Part shown: positions 27,134-35,721 of the stretch, in pieces | Layout: each line of letters starts with the position of its first letter | How positions within the stretch are numbered: position 1 is the stretch's first letter | Assembly (NCBI RefSeq): GCF_947501405.1 | Contig: NZ_CANMVK010000001.1 | Span: forward strand, 1,364,001-1,428,000 | From: an uncultured Hoeflea sp. | GTDB taxonomy: Bacteria; Pseudomonadota; Alphaproteobacteria; Rhizobiales; Rhizobiaceae | Reading direction: 5' to 3' | Length of the DNA: 64,000 nt | Position numbers and translations under genes: made by a program | Notes under the pieces: model-generated | Databases searched by the model: none | The model's input: only the letters and a program-made list of their open reading frames with translations | What the model was told of the DNA's origin: nothing

Positions 27134-27714
27134 CAGAAACGGTCCATGACGGCCCCAACGCGGGCCATGAAGGCGGCGCGGCTTTGATCGGTGGCAAGGT
27201 TTAGATTGTAATGGGCGAGATAGCTGACCGGCGCGCCGGGCTTGATCAGCGCACGCAGCATGCGGCCAATCAGCTTGCGCGGCGGATCGCCCATCAACCA
27301 GGTTCGGAATCTCGTGCCGCCATAGGTGGTCACCACGACCAGTTTCCTGATGTTGTGCAGCGTCGGGCTCACCTGGCCATTGACCAGCGCGAAGGACACC
27401 CCGGGTACGAACACCCTGTCAAACCAACCCTTCAGGATTGCCGGAAAGCCGTAGTTCCACACCGGATAGACCAGCACCAGCGCATCGGCTGCGAGCAAGC
27501 GCTCGACATGGGCGGAGACATTGGCGCAATTTTTTTCAAGATCGTGATAGGCCTCGCGCTCGGCGCTGGTCAGCCGCGGGTCAAAATCCTCTGCGTAAAG
27601 ATCGAGTGCATCAACCTCATGGCCGGCAGCCATCAGGCGCTCGACCGTGTGATGGAACAGCGCCCGGTTGAAACTGGCCGCGACCGGATGGGCGTGGACC
27701 ACGAGAATGCGCAT
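27133..27714 (-). CDS. NAD(P)H:quinone oxidoreductase, flavodoxin-fold (copy 2)
   Basis: This 193-residue paralogue of the gene at 26546 has the same blocks: VVHAHPVAASFNRALFHH, VYPVWNYGFPAILKGWFDRVF and TTYGGTRFRTWLMGDPPRK. The identical order and spacing of motifs show a tandem duplication. It lies ten bases after the FAD-oxidoreductase stop. The pair may form a heterodimer or act on different quinones. Confidence 0.83.
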   Translation of the reverse strand: MRILVVHAHPVAASFNRALFHHTVERLMAAGHEVDALDLYAEDFDPRLTSAEREAYHDLEKNCANVSAHVERLLAADALVLVYPVWNYGFPAILKGWFDRVFVPGVSFALVNGQVSPTLHNIRKLVVVTTYGGTRFRTWLMGDPPRKLIGRMLRALIKPGAPVSYLAHYNLNLATDQSRAAFMARVGAVMDRF

Positions 27715-27724
27715 TAAAAGTGCC

Positions 27725-29122
27725 TCAGCTTGCCTGTTTCAATCCCTTGAATAACCACACTTCTCCGGAATTGAAATCATAATCCGGGTCATCCCAGGCG
27801 ATCATTTTGCCGGGATTGAGCAGGCCCTTGGGGTCGGCCTCGCGTTTGAAGGCGAGCTGGATCTCATCGGTCTGTTTCATTCCGCCCTCTTCCAGGGTGT
27901 AGCGGTGCGGATTGAAGATCGGGCAGCCATTGGCATTGTGCAGATCCATGATTTCCTCAAGCCGCTCCTCGGTCGTAAACCTGATCAGCGGCAGGCCGAA
28001 ACAGGTAATGTCGCCATCAAACCGGACGAACTCGAGATGGGAGATCAACTCGCCCTCGAACATCCGGTCCATCTTCTCGGCCAGTTCCAACTGGTTGGGG
28101 AAGGGATAGAGCACCTGCAGGTAGGTCCATGCCGGATCGACCCGGAGTGCGCGCAATGTGGTGTGGTTCCAGGCCAGTTCGAACACCGGCGGCAAGCCCT
28201 TCAAATCGCCTGCGGTGCTGGCGTCGAACACGATCTCGCCACCGGCGCGGGCCGAAAATGCGCAGAACGCGTCATAGGAATGAGCGGCGACCATCACCAT
28301 CACCACGCTTTGACCCTCTTTAAGGAACTTCTGGTGGCGTTTGAAATAGTCGAACGGGCAGGGGGCCGACACCACCGAGATCAGCTTGGTGAGGATACCA
28401 TCCTGGCGCGCCAGTTGATTGGCGTAGGCTGCGGCTTGGCCGAATGTGTCGAAGCCGACAATGGCGTCGACCCAGTCATAGGCTGGCGCCAGCGGCATTT
28501 CGATCTCGGTGATGATGCCATTGGTGCCATAGGCGTGGGTGACCTTGTGCAGATCCTCGCCGGTCAGATCCAGCACCCGTGGTTCGGCCTCCATGGTGAC
28601 AACCCGCAGCCGGATGATGTTGCCAAAATCGCGCAATCCGCCCCAGGAGATGGAACCGACACCGCCCGAGCCGCCGGCGATAAAACCGCCCACGGTGGCG
28701 GTGTGGGCGGTCGAAGGATGCATTCTGAGCTCCTGGCCGGACTGTTCGCGTGCGGCCTTGTCGAGATCCGAACAGATGACGCCGGGCCCGCAAACGACCC
28801 GCCCAGGGGTGATTTCGCGGATGTCGTTCAACTCAGCCAGACTCAACACCACCCCGCCCGACAGCGGCATGGCCTGGCCGTAATTGCCGGTGCCGGTGCC
28901 GCGCGGCGTGACCGGAATGTCATGCCGGAAACAGGCCTTGAGCACCCGGATCAACTCCAGCTCGTTCCTGGGAGAGACGACCAGGTCGCCGGTGACGTGG
29001 TCGAGCTGACGTTTGAGCAGCGGCGAATACCAGTAGAAATCGCGGCTCTTTTGAAGAACGATCTTGTCATTGTCTTCGATGCGGATGCCTTCGAGGTCCG
29101 CTCTCAGCGCGCTCATGTCCAT
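27725..29122 (-). CDS. FAD-binding oxidoreductase (VAO/GlcD-like)
   Basis: This 465-residue flavoenzyme has the PCMH-type FAD-binding domain: TPRGTGTGNYGQAMPLSGG at about 72-90, GRVVCGPG, and ATVGGFIAGGSGGVGSISWGGLRDFGN. The C-terminal segment has the FNPHRYTLEEGG and DPKGLLNPGKM motifs typical of D-lactate/glycolate oxidase-like or vanillyl-alcohol-oxidase-like enzymes that oxidise alpha-hydroxy acids or amines. The gene follows the amidohydrolase by three bases. The substrate is unknown; context suggests an intermediate of the same degradation route. Confidence 0.82.
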   Translation of the reverse strand: MDMSALRADLEGIRIEDNDKIVLQKSRDFYWYSPLLKRQLDHVTGDLVVSPRNELELIRVLKACFRHDIPVTPRGTGTGNYGQAMPLSGGVVLSLAELNDIREITPGRVVCGPGVICSDLDKAAREQSGQELRMHPSTAHTATVGGFIAGGSGGVGSISWGGLRDFGNIIRLRVVTMEAEPRVLDLTGEDLHKVTHAYGTNGIITEIEMPLAPAYDWVDAIVGFDTFGQAAAYANQLARQDGILTKLISVVSAPCPFDYFKRHQKFLKEGQSVVMVMVAAHSYDAFCAFSARAGGEIVFDASTAGDLKGLPPVFELAWNHTTLRALRVDPAWTYLQVLYPFPNQLELAEKMDRMFEGELISHLEFVRFDGDITCFGLPLIRFTTEERLEEIMDLHNANGCPIFNPHRYTLEEGGMKQTDEIQLAFKREADPKGLLNPGKMIAWDDPDYDFNSGEVWLFKGLKQAS

Positions 29123-29125
29123 GAT

Positions 29126-30448
29126 TTACGGCTCCATTAGGTCATCAAGGTCTGAATAATCAGGCAATTTGGCATCGATCGTCCGGCCGGCCCGGATCAC
29201 GATCCGGTCGCTTTCGGGGCGCGACAGCAACTCGGTGAGGCTGCGCCCGCGAAACAGAACGAGATCAGCGTCTCCGCCCGGTGCAAGCAGGCCCGCGCCA
29301 TCCAGTCCCATGGCGCGGGCCGGATATTCGCTGATCGTCGATGGCCAATCGCCCAGCGGGTGATCGAAATGCAGGATGCGGGTGGCCTCGCGGTAGACTT
29401 CGAGCATATCCATGTCGCCATAGGCATAGAACGGATCGCGGGTGTTGTCGGACGCGACGCAGACATTGATGCCGCGCGCCGCCATCTCGTGCAGCAGCGT
29501 CACACCACGCCAGCGCGGCGTTGTGGCATCCTGCCGGCGATCCTGAAGATACATGTTGCACATCGGTAGCGAGACGACCGACAGTCTGGCGCGGGCCACC
29601 TTGTCGAGGGTGGATTTGATCTGGTCGTCCGGTTGGCGGGCAAGTGAGCAGCAATGGCCGACCAGAATCTTGCCTTCAAAACCGAATTTGAGCGCCGTGT
29701 CGGCAATGCGATCGAGCGAGACAGCGTTGACGTCGTCGGTTTCATCGGCATGGAAATCAAGATCAAGTCCCAAGTCGATCGCCTTGCGAAATATCCGCTC
29801 GAGCAGATCATCGAGATCGGGCACCATAAAGGTGACCGCGCCGAGCACGCCGCGATGATCGGCCACCCGGGCCGCAAGGCGGTCAAACCAGCTCTCATCG
29901 CGAATGGCGTCGATCCCGAACAGGCACACGCCCTGCAGTGCGATCCGGTCCTTCCAGCGGTCGCGGACCTCGGCAAAGACCGGCCAGGAAATCTCGTCTT
30001 GGGGCGGCGGCGAATCAAGATGGGTGCGGATCGCTTTCGTGCCATGCGCATAGGCACAGGCGAGCGAGAACTCCATCCGCCGCGCCACATCATCCGCCGA
30101 CCAGTTGGCCTCGCGGTCGCGGCCGGTCGATTCCAGTGCGCCCGCGAAACTGCCATCAGGATTGGGCTCGCGTGGCCAGATGTGGCCTTTGTCGAGGTGC
30201 GTATGGCAATCGATGAAGGCCGGAAAGACAATGCCGCCCGCGCAATCATGAGCGGCCGGTTCGGCTTGCGCGGACGCGGCAGGGCGGATAGCCGCCAGAC
30301 GGTCGTCTTGAATATCGATCTGCGCGAGCGCGAAGCCATCGCGATCAAAGGCAAATCCTGCGGTATCGGCCAGATGGGCGCGGTGGAGCCGCAGATTGAT
30401 CAGGCTGCAGGGCCCGGAACCGGGCAGGGAAATGCGGTGCGGGCTCAC
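29126..30448 (-). CDS. CodA-like amidohydrolase (cytosine deaminase family)
   Basis: This 440-residue metal-dependent amidohydrolase has the N-terminal HTHLDKG at 82-88 (metal pair), HADETDDVNA with the third His and Glu, a GHCCSL segment, and SDNTRDPFYAYGDMDML, the subfamily signature with the catalytic Asp. The C-terminal strand DADLVLFRGR is standard. Members act on cytosine, creatinine, isoguanine or related cyclic amidines. The start is GTG directly after the permease stop, with GGAG nine bases upstream. The protein has no signal peptide, so it acts after uptake. Confidence 0.85.
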   Translation of the reverse strand: MSPHRISLPGSGPCSLINLRLHRAHLADTAGFAFDRDGFALAQIDIQDDRLAAIRPAASAQAEPAAHDCAGGIVFPAFIDCHTHLDKGHIWPREPNPDGSFAGALESTGRDREANWSADDVARRMEFSLACAYAHGTKAIRTHLDSPPPQDEISWPVFAEVRDRWKDRIALQGVCLFGIDAIRDESWFDRLAARVADHRGVLGAVTFMVPDLDDLLERIFRKAIDLGLDLDFHADETDDVNAVSLDRIADTALKFGFEGKILVGHCCSLARQPDDQIKSTLDKVARARLSVVSLPMCNMYLQDRRQDATTPRWRGVTLLHEMAARGINVCVASDNTRDPFYAYGDMDMLEVYREATRILHFDHPLGDWPSTISEYPARAMGLDGAGLLAPGGDADLVLFRGRSLTELLSRPESDRIVIRAGRTIDAKLPDYSDLDDLMEP

Positions 30449-31315
30449 TCAATGCTCCTGTTTGAGCGCGCTTTCGTGCCAGCGATGCAACACGAGATGG
30501 GAAATCCATGACAGCGCCAGGAAGATTAAAATGCCGGTGAGCGAGATCAGGATCAATGCCGCAAACAGTCTCGGTGCATTGAGCCGGTAGCCGGCCTCGA
30601 TGATCCGTGATGCCAGGCCGGAGGATTGCCCGGCAGTACCGGCGACAAATTCCGCCACCACCGCGCCAATCAGCGCCAGGCCGCCGGCGATCTTCAAGCC
30701 GCCGAGAAAATAGGGCATGGCGGCGGGCAACCGCAGGTGCCACAGGGTTTGCCACCGCGACGCCCCGTTCAAACGAAAATAGTCGATGAGATTGCGATCG
30801 ACCGAATTGAGCCCCAGCGTTGTGTTGGACAGGATTGGGAAAAACGCAACGATCCAGGCGCACAGCAAAAGCTTGGTGGTTTGATCATCGACATAAATGT
30901 TGATCAACGGAAAGATCGCGACAATAGGTGTGACTTGCAGCACGATAGCAAAGGGAAACAGGCTCATCTCGATAAAACGCGACTGCGTAAACAGCACCGC
31001 CAGTCCGACACCGCCGGCGATCGCTAGGGCCAGCGACAAAACCGTGATCTTCAAGGTGACCATCAGCGAGGAGAACAGCAGGCTCGCGTCCTTGATCACT
31101 GTCGCCAGCACCACGCCGGGTCGCGGAAGGATGTATTGGGGGATCTCGTTCCAGACGCAGATCCGGTCCCATAGTACGATGGCGAGGCCCATGATGGTAA
31201 GCGGCAAGAGCCAGCTTCCGATGCGCTCGCGCTTGCGACGGCGTTCGCGGCGGGCTTCCTCGGGATCGATCACCAGGGCAGGAGCTGCCCGACCGGGCTG
31301 GTCAGTGGTCGCCAT
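30449..31315 (-). CDS. ABC transporter permease (SsuC/ThiX-like)
   Basis: This 288-residue inner-membrane permease has about six hydrophobic segments and the EAA-type cytoplasmic loop (FRLNGASRWQTLWHLRLPAAMPYFLGGLKIAGG). The start chosen is the ATG at 31315, preceded by GGAGGAAACC and overlapping the ATPase gene by 14 bases. The longer upstream frame is inside that gene. A charged 40-residue N-terminal tail (EEARRERRRKRER) precedes the first membrane segment. It partners the ATPase and the NMT1/THI5-type binding protein. Confidence 0.9.
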   Translation of the reverse strand: MATTDQPGRAAPALVIDPEEARRERRRKRERIGSWLLPLTIMGLAIVLWDRICVWNEIPQYILPRPGVVLATVIKDASLLFSSLMVTLKITVLSLALAIAGGVGLAVLFTQSRFIEMSLFPFAIVLQVTPIVAIFPLINIYVDDQTTKLLLCAWIVAFFPILSNTTLGLNSVDRNLIDYFRLNGASRWQTLWHLRLPAAMPYFLGGLKIAGGLALIGAVVAEFVAGTAGQSSGLASRIIEAGYRLNAPRLFAALILISLTGILIFLALSWISHLVLHRWHESALKQEH

Positions 31316-32105
31316 GGACGGTTTCCTCCAGATCCTGCGCCGTCGCGTTGATTGCGTCGACGAGCGCATCGGACGTCTTTCTGCACAGCGCCGCATATTC
31401 AGGTGATGTACGGAAACTCTGGTTGCGGGGATAGGGGGCATCCACCGCCACCTCGTCAAACACACGCCCCGGACGCGCGGCCATGACCGTGATACGATTG
31501 GACAAGAACACGCTTTCGAACACCGAGTGTGTGACGAAGATCACGGTGAAGCCGCGCTCGGCCCAAAGCTCCAGCAGATCATTGTTGAGCTTGAATCGGG
31601 TGATCTCGTCAAGTGCCGCAAAGGGCTCATCCATCAGCAGGATGCGTGGCTGGGTGACAAGTCCGCGGGCGATGGAAACCCGCATCTTCATGCCGCCTGA
31701 CAGTTCGCGCGGCACCGCCTCCTCAAAGCCGGTCAGATGCACGCGCTCCAGGACTTCCGCGATCTGCGGCGCGGCGTCCTTGCGTGACACGCCGCGCAGC
31801 CTCAGCGGAAGCCAGACATTGTCATAAACGCTGGCCCAGGGCAGCAGCGTCGGTTCCTGAAAGACGAAGCCGATATCGTTTTGCCGGAGCGGCGCTCCAC
31901 GCCATTCAACCAGGCCAGAGGTCGGGTTGGACAGGCCGGCGATTATTCGCAAGGCGGTCGACTTGCCGCAGCCCGACGGGCCGAGCAGGCTCATGAAGTC
32001 GCCCTCATTGACCTTCAGATTGACGTTCTCCAGCGCTGTAACGCCGGAGGCGAATGTCTTGCCGATGGAATGCAAAAGCAGGAATGGATCTGTGCTGGAA
32101 GGCAT
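31302..32105 (-). CDS. ABC transporter ATP-binding protein (SsuB/ThiZ-like)
   Basis: This 267-residue ATPase has Walker A GPSGCGKST at 42-50, a Q-loop (FVFQEPTLLPW), signature LSGGMKMRVSIARG, Walker B RILLMDEPFAALDE and an H-loop (VTHS). The group imports sulfonates, nitrate or pyrimidine precursors. The start is the ATG at 32105; an upstream TTG at 32150 is less likely. It lies 65 bases after the binding-protein gene. Confidence 0.9.
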   Translation of the reverse strand: MPSSTDPFLLLHSIGKTFASGVTALENVNLKVNEGDFMSLLGPSGCGKSTALRIIAGLSNPTSGLVEWRGAPLRQNDIGFVFQEPTLLPWASVYDNVWLPLRLRGVSRKDAAPQIAEVLERVHLTGFEEAVPRELSGGMKMRVSIARGLVTQPRILLMDEPFAALDEITRFKLNNDLLELWAERGFTVIFVTHSVFESVFLSNRITVMAARPGRVFDEVAVDAPYPRNQSFRTSPEYAALCRKTSDALVDAINATAQDLEETVHGDH

Positions 32106-32170
32106 AAAGGTCCAGTGTCTAAGTCGGTGGAAAACCTGCCCGGCAGTCAATGGCCGGGCAGGCGTTGCCG

Positions 32171-33172
32171 TCAGTTCTTCAGATCGAGCCCGAGGCCCTG
32201 GTTGACATAGTCGAGCGTGTAGGACGCCTTGATGTCGATGCCGTCGGCAATCACCCCGGCCTTGACCATTTTGGCGTAGAAACTCTCCATGCGTTCGTCG
32301 GTCATGGCGCCGATGCCCATGGTTTCGGTGTCGCCGGAATCAACGATGCCATACTCCTTGAGCTTGTTGATCGAAAACGCGATCTGCTCGTCGCTCATAT
32401 CCGGATTGTCTTTTTGGATCATGGCGTTGGCGGCGGAATTGTCGCCGTAAAGATAGTTGTACCAGCCCTTGATCGAGCCTTCGACGAAGCATTTGACCGC
32501 ATCGGGTTTTTCATCGATCGTCGCCTGCATCACCTCGATGGTGGTCGAATAGGTGTCAAACCCGTAGTCGGCGACCAGGAACAGGTTGGGCTTGAAGCCG
32601 GCCTGGGTCTCGACCGCGAATGGCTCTGAGGTGATATAGCCCTGCTGCGCCGATTTCGGATTGGCGATAAAGGGAGCGGGATTGAATGTGTAGGGGACGC
32701 GCTTTGAGGCGTCGAAACCGAATTCGGTGATCATCCACTGATAGTAGCTCTGGAAGCCGGCATCGCCGAGGATGAATTGCTCGGCGTTCTTGAGGTCTTC
32801 CCAGGTATCCAGGTCCTGACCGGGATGGGTCATGAGCACCTGCGGCTCCTTCTGGAACGAGGCGCCTACCACCTTGACCGGGATTTCCTGCTCGACCGCC
32901 GAAAACGCCTCGAGCATGTTGCCACCCATATGGAACTCGATCTTGCCCGCGAGAAGCAGGGCGCGATTGTTTACCTGCGGGCCACCCTGGGCAATGGTGA
33001 CATCAAGGCCGCAGGCCGCATAGGTGCCGTCAGCGACCGATTGATAGAAGCCGCCATGTTCGGGCTGCGCCAGCCAGTTGGTGCCGAAGGTCACTGATTC
33101 CGCCGCTGACGCCTGAGTGCCTGCAGCCGCCAACAACGCCAGTGCGGCGCAGGAGCGAAGAAGATATGTCAT
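32171..33172 (-). CDS. ABC transporter substrate-binding protein, NMT1/THI5-like
   Basis: This 333-residue periplasmic binding protein has a signal peptide (MTYLLRSCAALALLAAAGTQASA, about 23 residues). The mature domain has the NMT1/THI5 opening VTFGTNWLAQPEHGGFYQSVADGTY, then PQVNNRALLLAGKIEFHMGG. THI5-like proteins bind pyrimidine or other small heteroaromatic ligands. The start at 33172 has GAGGG at a workable distance; an ATG three codons earlier sits too close to that site. It is the first gene of a seven-gene minus-strand run down to 26546, divergent from ridA. Confidence 0.88.
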   Translation of the reverse strand: MTYLLRSCAALALLAAAGTQASAAESVTFGTNWLAQPEHGGFYQSVADGTYAACGLDVTIAQGGPQVNNRALLLAGKIEFHMGGNMLEAFSAVEQEIPVKVVGASFQKEPQVLMTHPGQDLDTWEDLKNAEQFILGDAGFQSYYQWMITEFGFDASKRVPYTFNPAPFIANPKSAQQGYITSEPFAVETQAGFKPNLFLVADYGFDTYSTTIEVMQATIDEKPDAVKCFVEGSIKGWYNYLYGDNSAANAMIQKDNPDMSDEQIAFSINKLKEYGIVDSGDTETMGIGAMTDERMESFYAKMVKAGVIADGIDIKASYTLDYVNQGLGLDLKN

Positions 33173-33398
33173 AGTCACCATCCCTCTCAGTTTAAACGGG
33201 ATTTCCGAGTTGATCCCGATTTTGAAACACCGGCAACGCCTTGCAAGCGCCATGCCAACACTTGGCGCTCGCGCCAGGCCGGTCTCGCAAGACAGCGTCT
33301 ACGCAATACACCGCCCAAACGGCCGGACTGCGCGCCTTGCAAACAGGCGAACTGCCTGAAAATGCGGCAATGTATTCGTCCCGGCCACAGATTGGCCC

Positions 33399-33418
33399 AT
33401 TCCAAGACGGTTTGGAAT
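33399..33418. promoter_or_regulatory. perfect 20-bp palindrome between the divergent ABC and ridA units
   Basis: ATTCCAA-GACGGT-TTGGAAT has fully matching seven-base arms. It lies in the 282-base gap between the binding-protein start (33172) and the ridA start (33455), 37 bases before ridA. This is a typical place and size for the operator of a dimeric regulator of both units. No regulator gene is adjacent. Confidence 0.55.
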
Positions 33419-33454
33419 AGACTAAAAAAACTTTCTGGAACCGAGGCTTGCCGC

Positions 33455-33868
33455 ATGAAGCACCACACCCCGACCACAATCAGGGCGCCGTTTGCGCGCT
33501 ACAGCCACGGCGTCGAAGTTCCGCCGGACCATCGCCTGCTGTTGTGCTCGGGACAATTGGCGATTGGCCCTGACGACGCCATCCCGGAGGATGTGGAGGC
33601 ACAGACCGAATTGTGTTTCGCCAATGTCGCGGCGATCCTGGACGCGGCGGGTATGGGATTGCGGGATGTTGTCCGGATCAACGCCTATGTTACCGACCGG
33701 GCATATCTGCCCGATTACATGAAGGTCAGAGACCGGCTGTTCGGCGATCCCGCGCCGGCCTCGACACTGATGATCGTATCGGGCTTCGCGCGCGAGGTCT
33801 TCAAGGTGGAGATCGAAGTGATTGCGGCCGCGCCGGCGAGCGCGCAGAACAAGGAGGACGCACCATGA
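33455..33868 (+). CDS. RidA/YjgF/RutC-family protein
   Basis: RidA-family proteins hydrolyse reactive enamines/imines or aminoacrylates; the Rut pathway member RutC is an example. The 137-residue protein has the fold's core: GVEVPPDHRLLLCSGQLAIGPD, QTELCFANVAAILDAAGMGLRDVVRINAYVTD (with the conserved Arg of the RidA active site) and PASTLMIVSGFAREVFKVEIEVIA. The start ATG at 33455 was preferred over an upstream in-frame extension that crosses the palindrome. The next gene overlaps by ATGA. Confidence 0.87.
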   Translation: MKHHTPTTIRAPFARYSHGVEVPPDHRLLLCSGQLAIGPDDAIPEDVEAQTELCFANVAAILDAAGMGLRDVVRINAYVTDRAYLPDYMKVRDRLFGDPAPASTLMIVSGFAREVFKVEIEVIAAAPASAQNKEDAP

Positions 33869-34659
33869 GCCGGAAAATCTGGTGGGGCGATTACACGACC
33901 AGGGAGTTCGAGGATCTCGATCCCGAGACCACGATTGCGGTGCTCCCGGTGGCGGCGATCGAGCAGCACGGTCCGCATCTGCCGGTGTCGACAGACAGCA
34001 CGATCACGCAAGGCATGCTCGAGACCGTGATTGCGAAGATAGCTGACGATCTCGATATCCGCATTCTGCCCATCCAGAGTGTGGGCAAATCCAATGAGCA
34101 CCAGCATGCCGGCGGAACGCTGACAGTGCCGGCCGCGACGCTGATCGAGCATTGGGTCGAGCTTGGCCATTCGATCGCCCGGGCCGGGTTGCGCAAGGTG
34201 GTGATCGTCAATTCCCATGGCGGCAATGAAGAAATCATGGGGATCGTCGCCCGCGAACTCAGGGTTCGGGCACGGATCCTGGCGGTCAAGACCTCATGGA
34301 TGCGGTTCGGGTTTCCTGCAGGGCTCTACAGTGCTGACGAACTGGCCTACGGCATCCATGGCGGCGATGTGGAAACATCTTTGATGCTGCATTTCAGGCC
34401 CGATCTGGTGGCGATGGACAAGGCTGAGAACTTCCTCTCCGCGGTGACCCGCGCGGAAGCGGAATTCGATCTGCTGCGTCACACCGGACCCCATGCCTTC
34501 GCCTGGATCGCCAGCGATCTCAATGCTGCGGGTGTGGTTGGCGAGGCGGCGCTGGCGACGGCCGCGAAAGGTTCAGCCACCGCAGACCATCAGGCGGACG
34601 GGTTTGTCAAACTGTTGACGGATGTGCGCACAGCGCGGCTGGATGACTGGCTGGCCTGA
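33865..34659 (+). CDS. creatininase-family amidohydrolase
   Basis: This 264-residue protein of the creatininase fold has the metal-binding EQHGPHLPVSTD at 33-44 (Glu33, His35, Asp44), NEHQHAGGTLTV, and NSHGGNEE at 116-123 with further ligands. The HGGDVETSLML block near 173 completes the site. Relatives include creatinine amidohydrolase, FAPy deformylase ArfB and MftE, so the name does not fix the substrate; a cyclic or formyl amide is likely. AAGGAGG precedes the start and the stop of ridA overlaps it. Confidence 0.88.
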   Translation: MSRKIWWGDYTTREFEDLDPETTIAVLPVAAIEQHGPHLPVSTDSTITQGMLETVIAKIADDLDIRILPIQSVGKSNEHQHAGGTLTVPAATLIEHWVELGHSIARAGLRKVVIVNSHGGNEEIMGIVARELRVRARILAVKTSWMRFGFPAGLYSADELAYGIHGGDVETSLMLHFRPDLVAMDKAENFLSAVTRAEAEFDLLRHTGPHAFAWIASDLNAAGVVGEAALATAAKGSATADHQADGFVKLLTDVRTARLDDWLA

Positions 34660-34664
34660 GCCGG

Positions 34665-35024
34665 TCAGGATTTTGGCGGCGTCTTCATGCGCGCAACCCA
34701 GTTGACCACTTCGGCGGTAACCTTTGTGGTGAACTTAACGTTGAGCGTATACTCGCCCTGATTGCTGACCGTTCCAAAGACCTTGGCGCCGAGGCCAGGA
34801 ATGATGATATATACATCCTCGGCCATTGACGGGTAATGATCCGAGGTCATCAGGCAGCCATCCTCTGATATGTTGACCATCCATGATGGCACCGCGATGC
34901 GGGTTTCGGCATTGCGTTGGCGGACATGACTTAGGACGGGACAATTGGCGTCGCGGCGAAAATAGACCTGCGGCGCTTTTTGTTGTTCGCCAAGCTGCGT
35001 GAGCGCATATCGTTTCGGCTGCAT
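34665..35024 (-). CDS. PilZ-like domain protein
   Basis: This 119-residue cytoplasmic protein has the c-di-GMP-associated NxSxxG-type motif in NISEDGCLM at about 51-59 and an Arg-rich segment before it (FRRD, HVRQRNAETR). A beta-barrel-like tail (VYIIIPGLGAKVFGTVSNQG) follows. Whether the RxxxR part is intact for c-di-GMP binding is unclear. It is convergent with the creatininase gene (five-base gap). Confidence 0.6.
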   Translation of the reverse strand: MQPKRYALTQLGEQQKAPQVYFRRDANCPVLSHVRQRNAETRIAVPSWMVNISEDGCLMTSDHYPSMAEDVYIIIPGLGAKVFGTVSNQGEYTLNVKFTTKVTAEVVNWVARMKTPPKS

Positions 35025-35285
35025 GGCCAGTCCCTATTATTGCGCAATATCCCGCCAATTCTGCCTTATCGAAGCTAATGAACCGTTTACGAAGTGCCTA
35101 CGGGGAAAGCCGGAGCTGTTTCGCGGATGAAGATTTGCAAGAACAAGAATGCGCGAGGTCAGAACGTCTGACACGCTAACTTGTGCAAACGCCTGTATTT
35201 TTAGCAAATTCCGGCAACGCTGGCATCTCGTCCTGGAGAGGACGGGATTGGGTCAAAGGATTGTTCCGGTCTTGCAGGACGCAGG

Positions 35286-35361
35286 TGGTGAGAGCGCAGG
35301 GGTTCGAACCCTGGACCTACTGATTAAAAGTCAGTTGCTCTACCAACTGAGCTACGCTCTC
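35286..35361 (-). tRNA. tRNA-Lys (anticodon UUU)
   Basis: A full cloverleaf of 76 nt is readable on the minus strand. The acceptor GAGAGCG pairs with CGCTCTC. The D-arm is GCTC-AGTTGGTA-GAGC and the anticodon arm ACTGA-CTTTTAA-TCAGT gives anticodon TTT. The T-arm is CAGGG-TTCGAAC-CCCTG, the discriminator base is A and CCA is encoded. A short hairpin about 40 bases downstream (35229-35244) may mark 3' processing, but it has no T-run. Confidence 0.97.
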
Positions 35362-35721
35362 CCGACACGCCGGTACGCAATCGCTGCACCGGCGTGAGTG
35401 GCGCGGAACATAGGCAGGCAATGGGCCAAGGTCAACTGCAAAATCCGCCGCGCCGGCAAGGTTTTTTGGAGGCCTTTCCAGGGCCTCCGGCGCGCGGATT
35501 CGGCTCCGTGAAACGCAATGCGGACCGGCTGCGATCCTCCTTGATCGCCAGTGGCTACGAGGATAGGCAAGGCGCTCACGGTGCGCACTCCAAATCGTGA
35601 CTGGCGCATTACGGGTGCGGCGTTTAGACAGGTTGAGAATTGGCCGCAAACGCGGTCATTGCGACCACAACCGGGGCCAGCCCGCTTCAAGACGCCGACA
35701 CAGACCAGGGACACCGCCATC
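35362..35721. other. 360-bp intergenic stretch
   Basis: This lies between tRNA-Lys and ccdA. The ccdA frame stays open back to 35551, but the extra part has no membrane or family features, so it is treated as non-coding. It should hold the tRNA and ccdA promoters. I could not assign boxes with confidence. Confidence 0.45.

Noticed and set aside
35158-35172. Perfect inverted repeat GTCAGA-ACG-TCTGAC downstream of tRNA-Lys
   Set aside because: It is short, without a T-run and not near a gene start. It could be chance or a weak processing signal, so it is not annotated.
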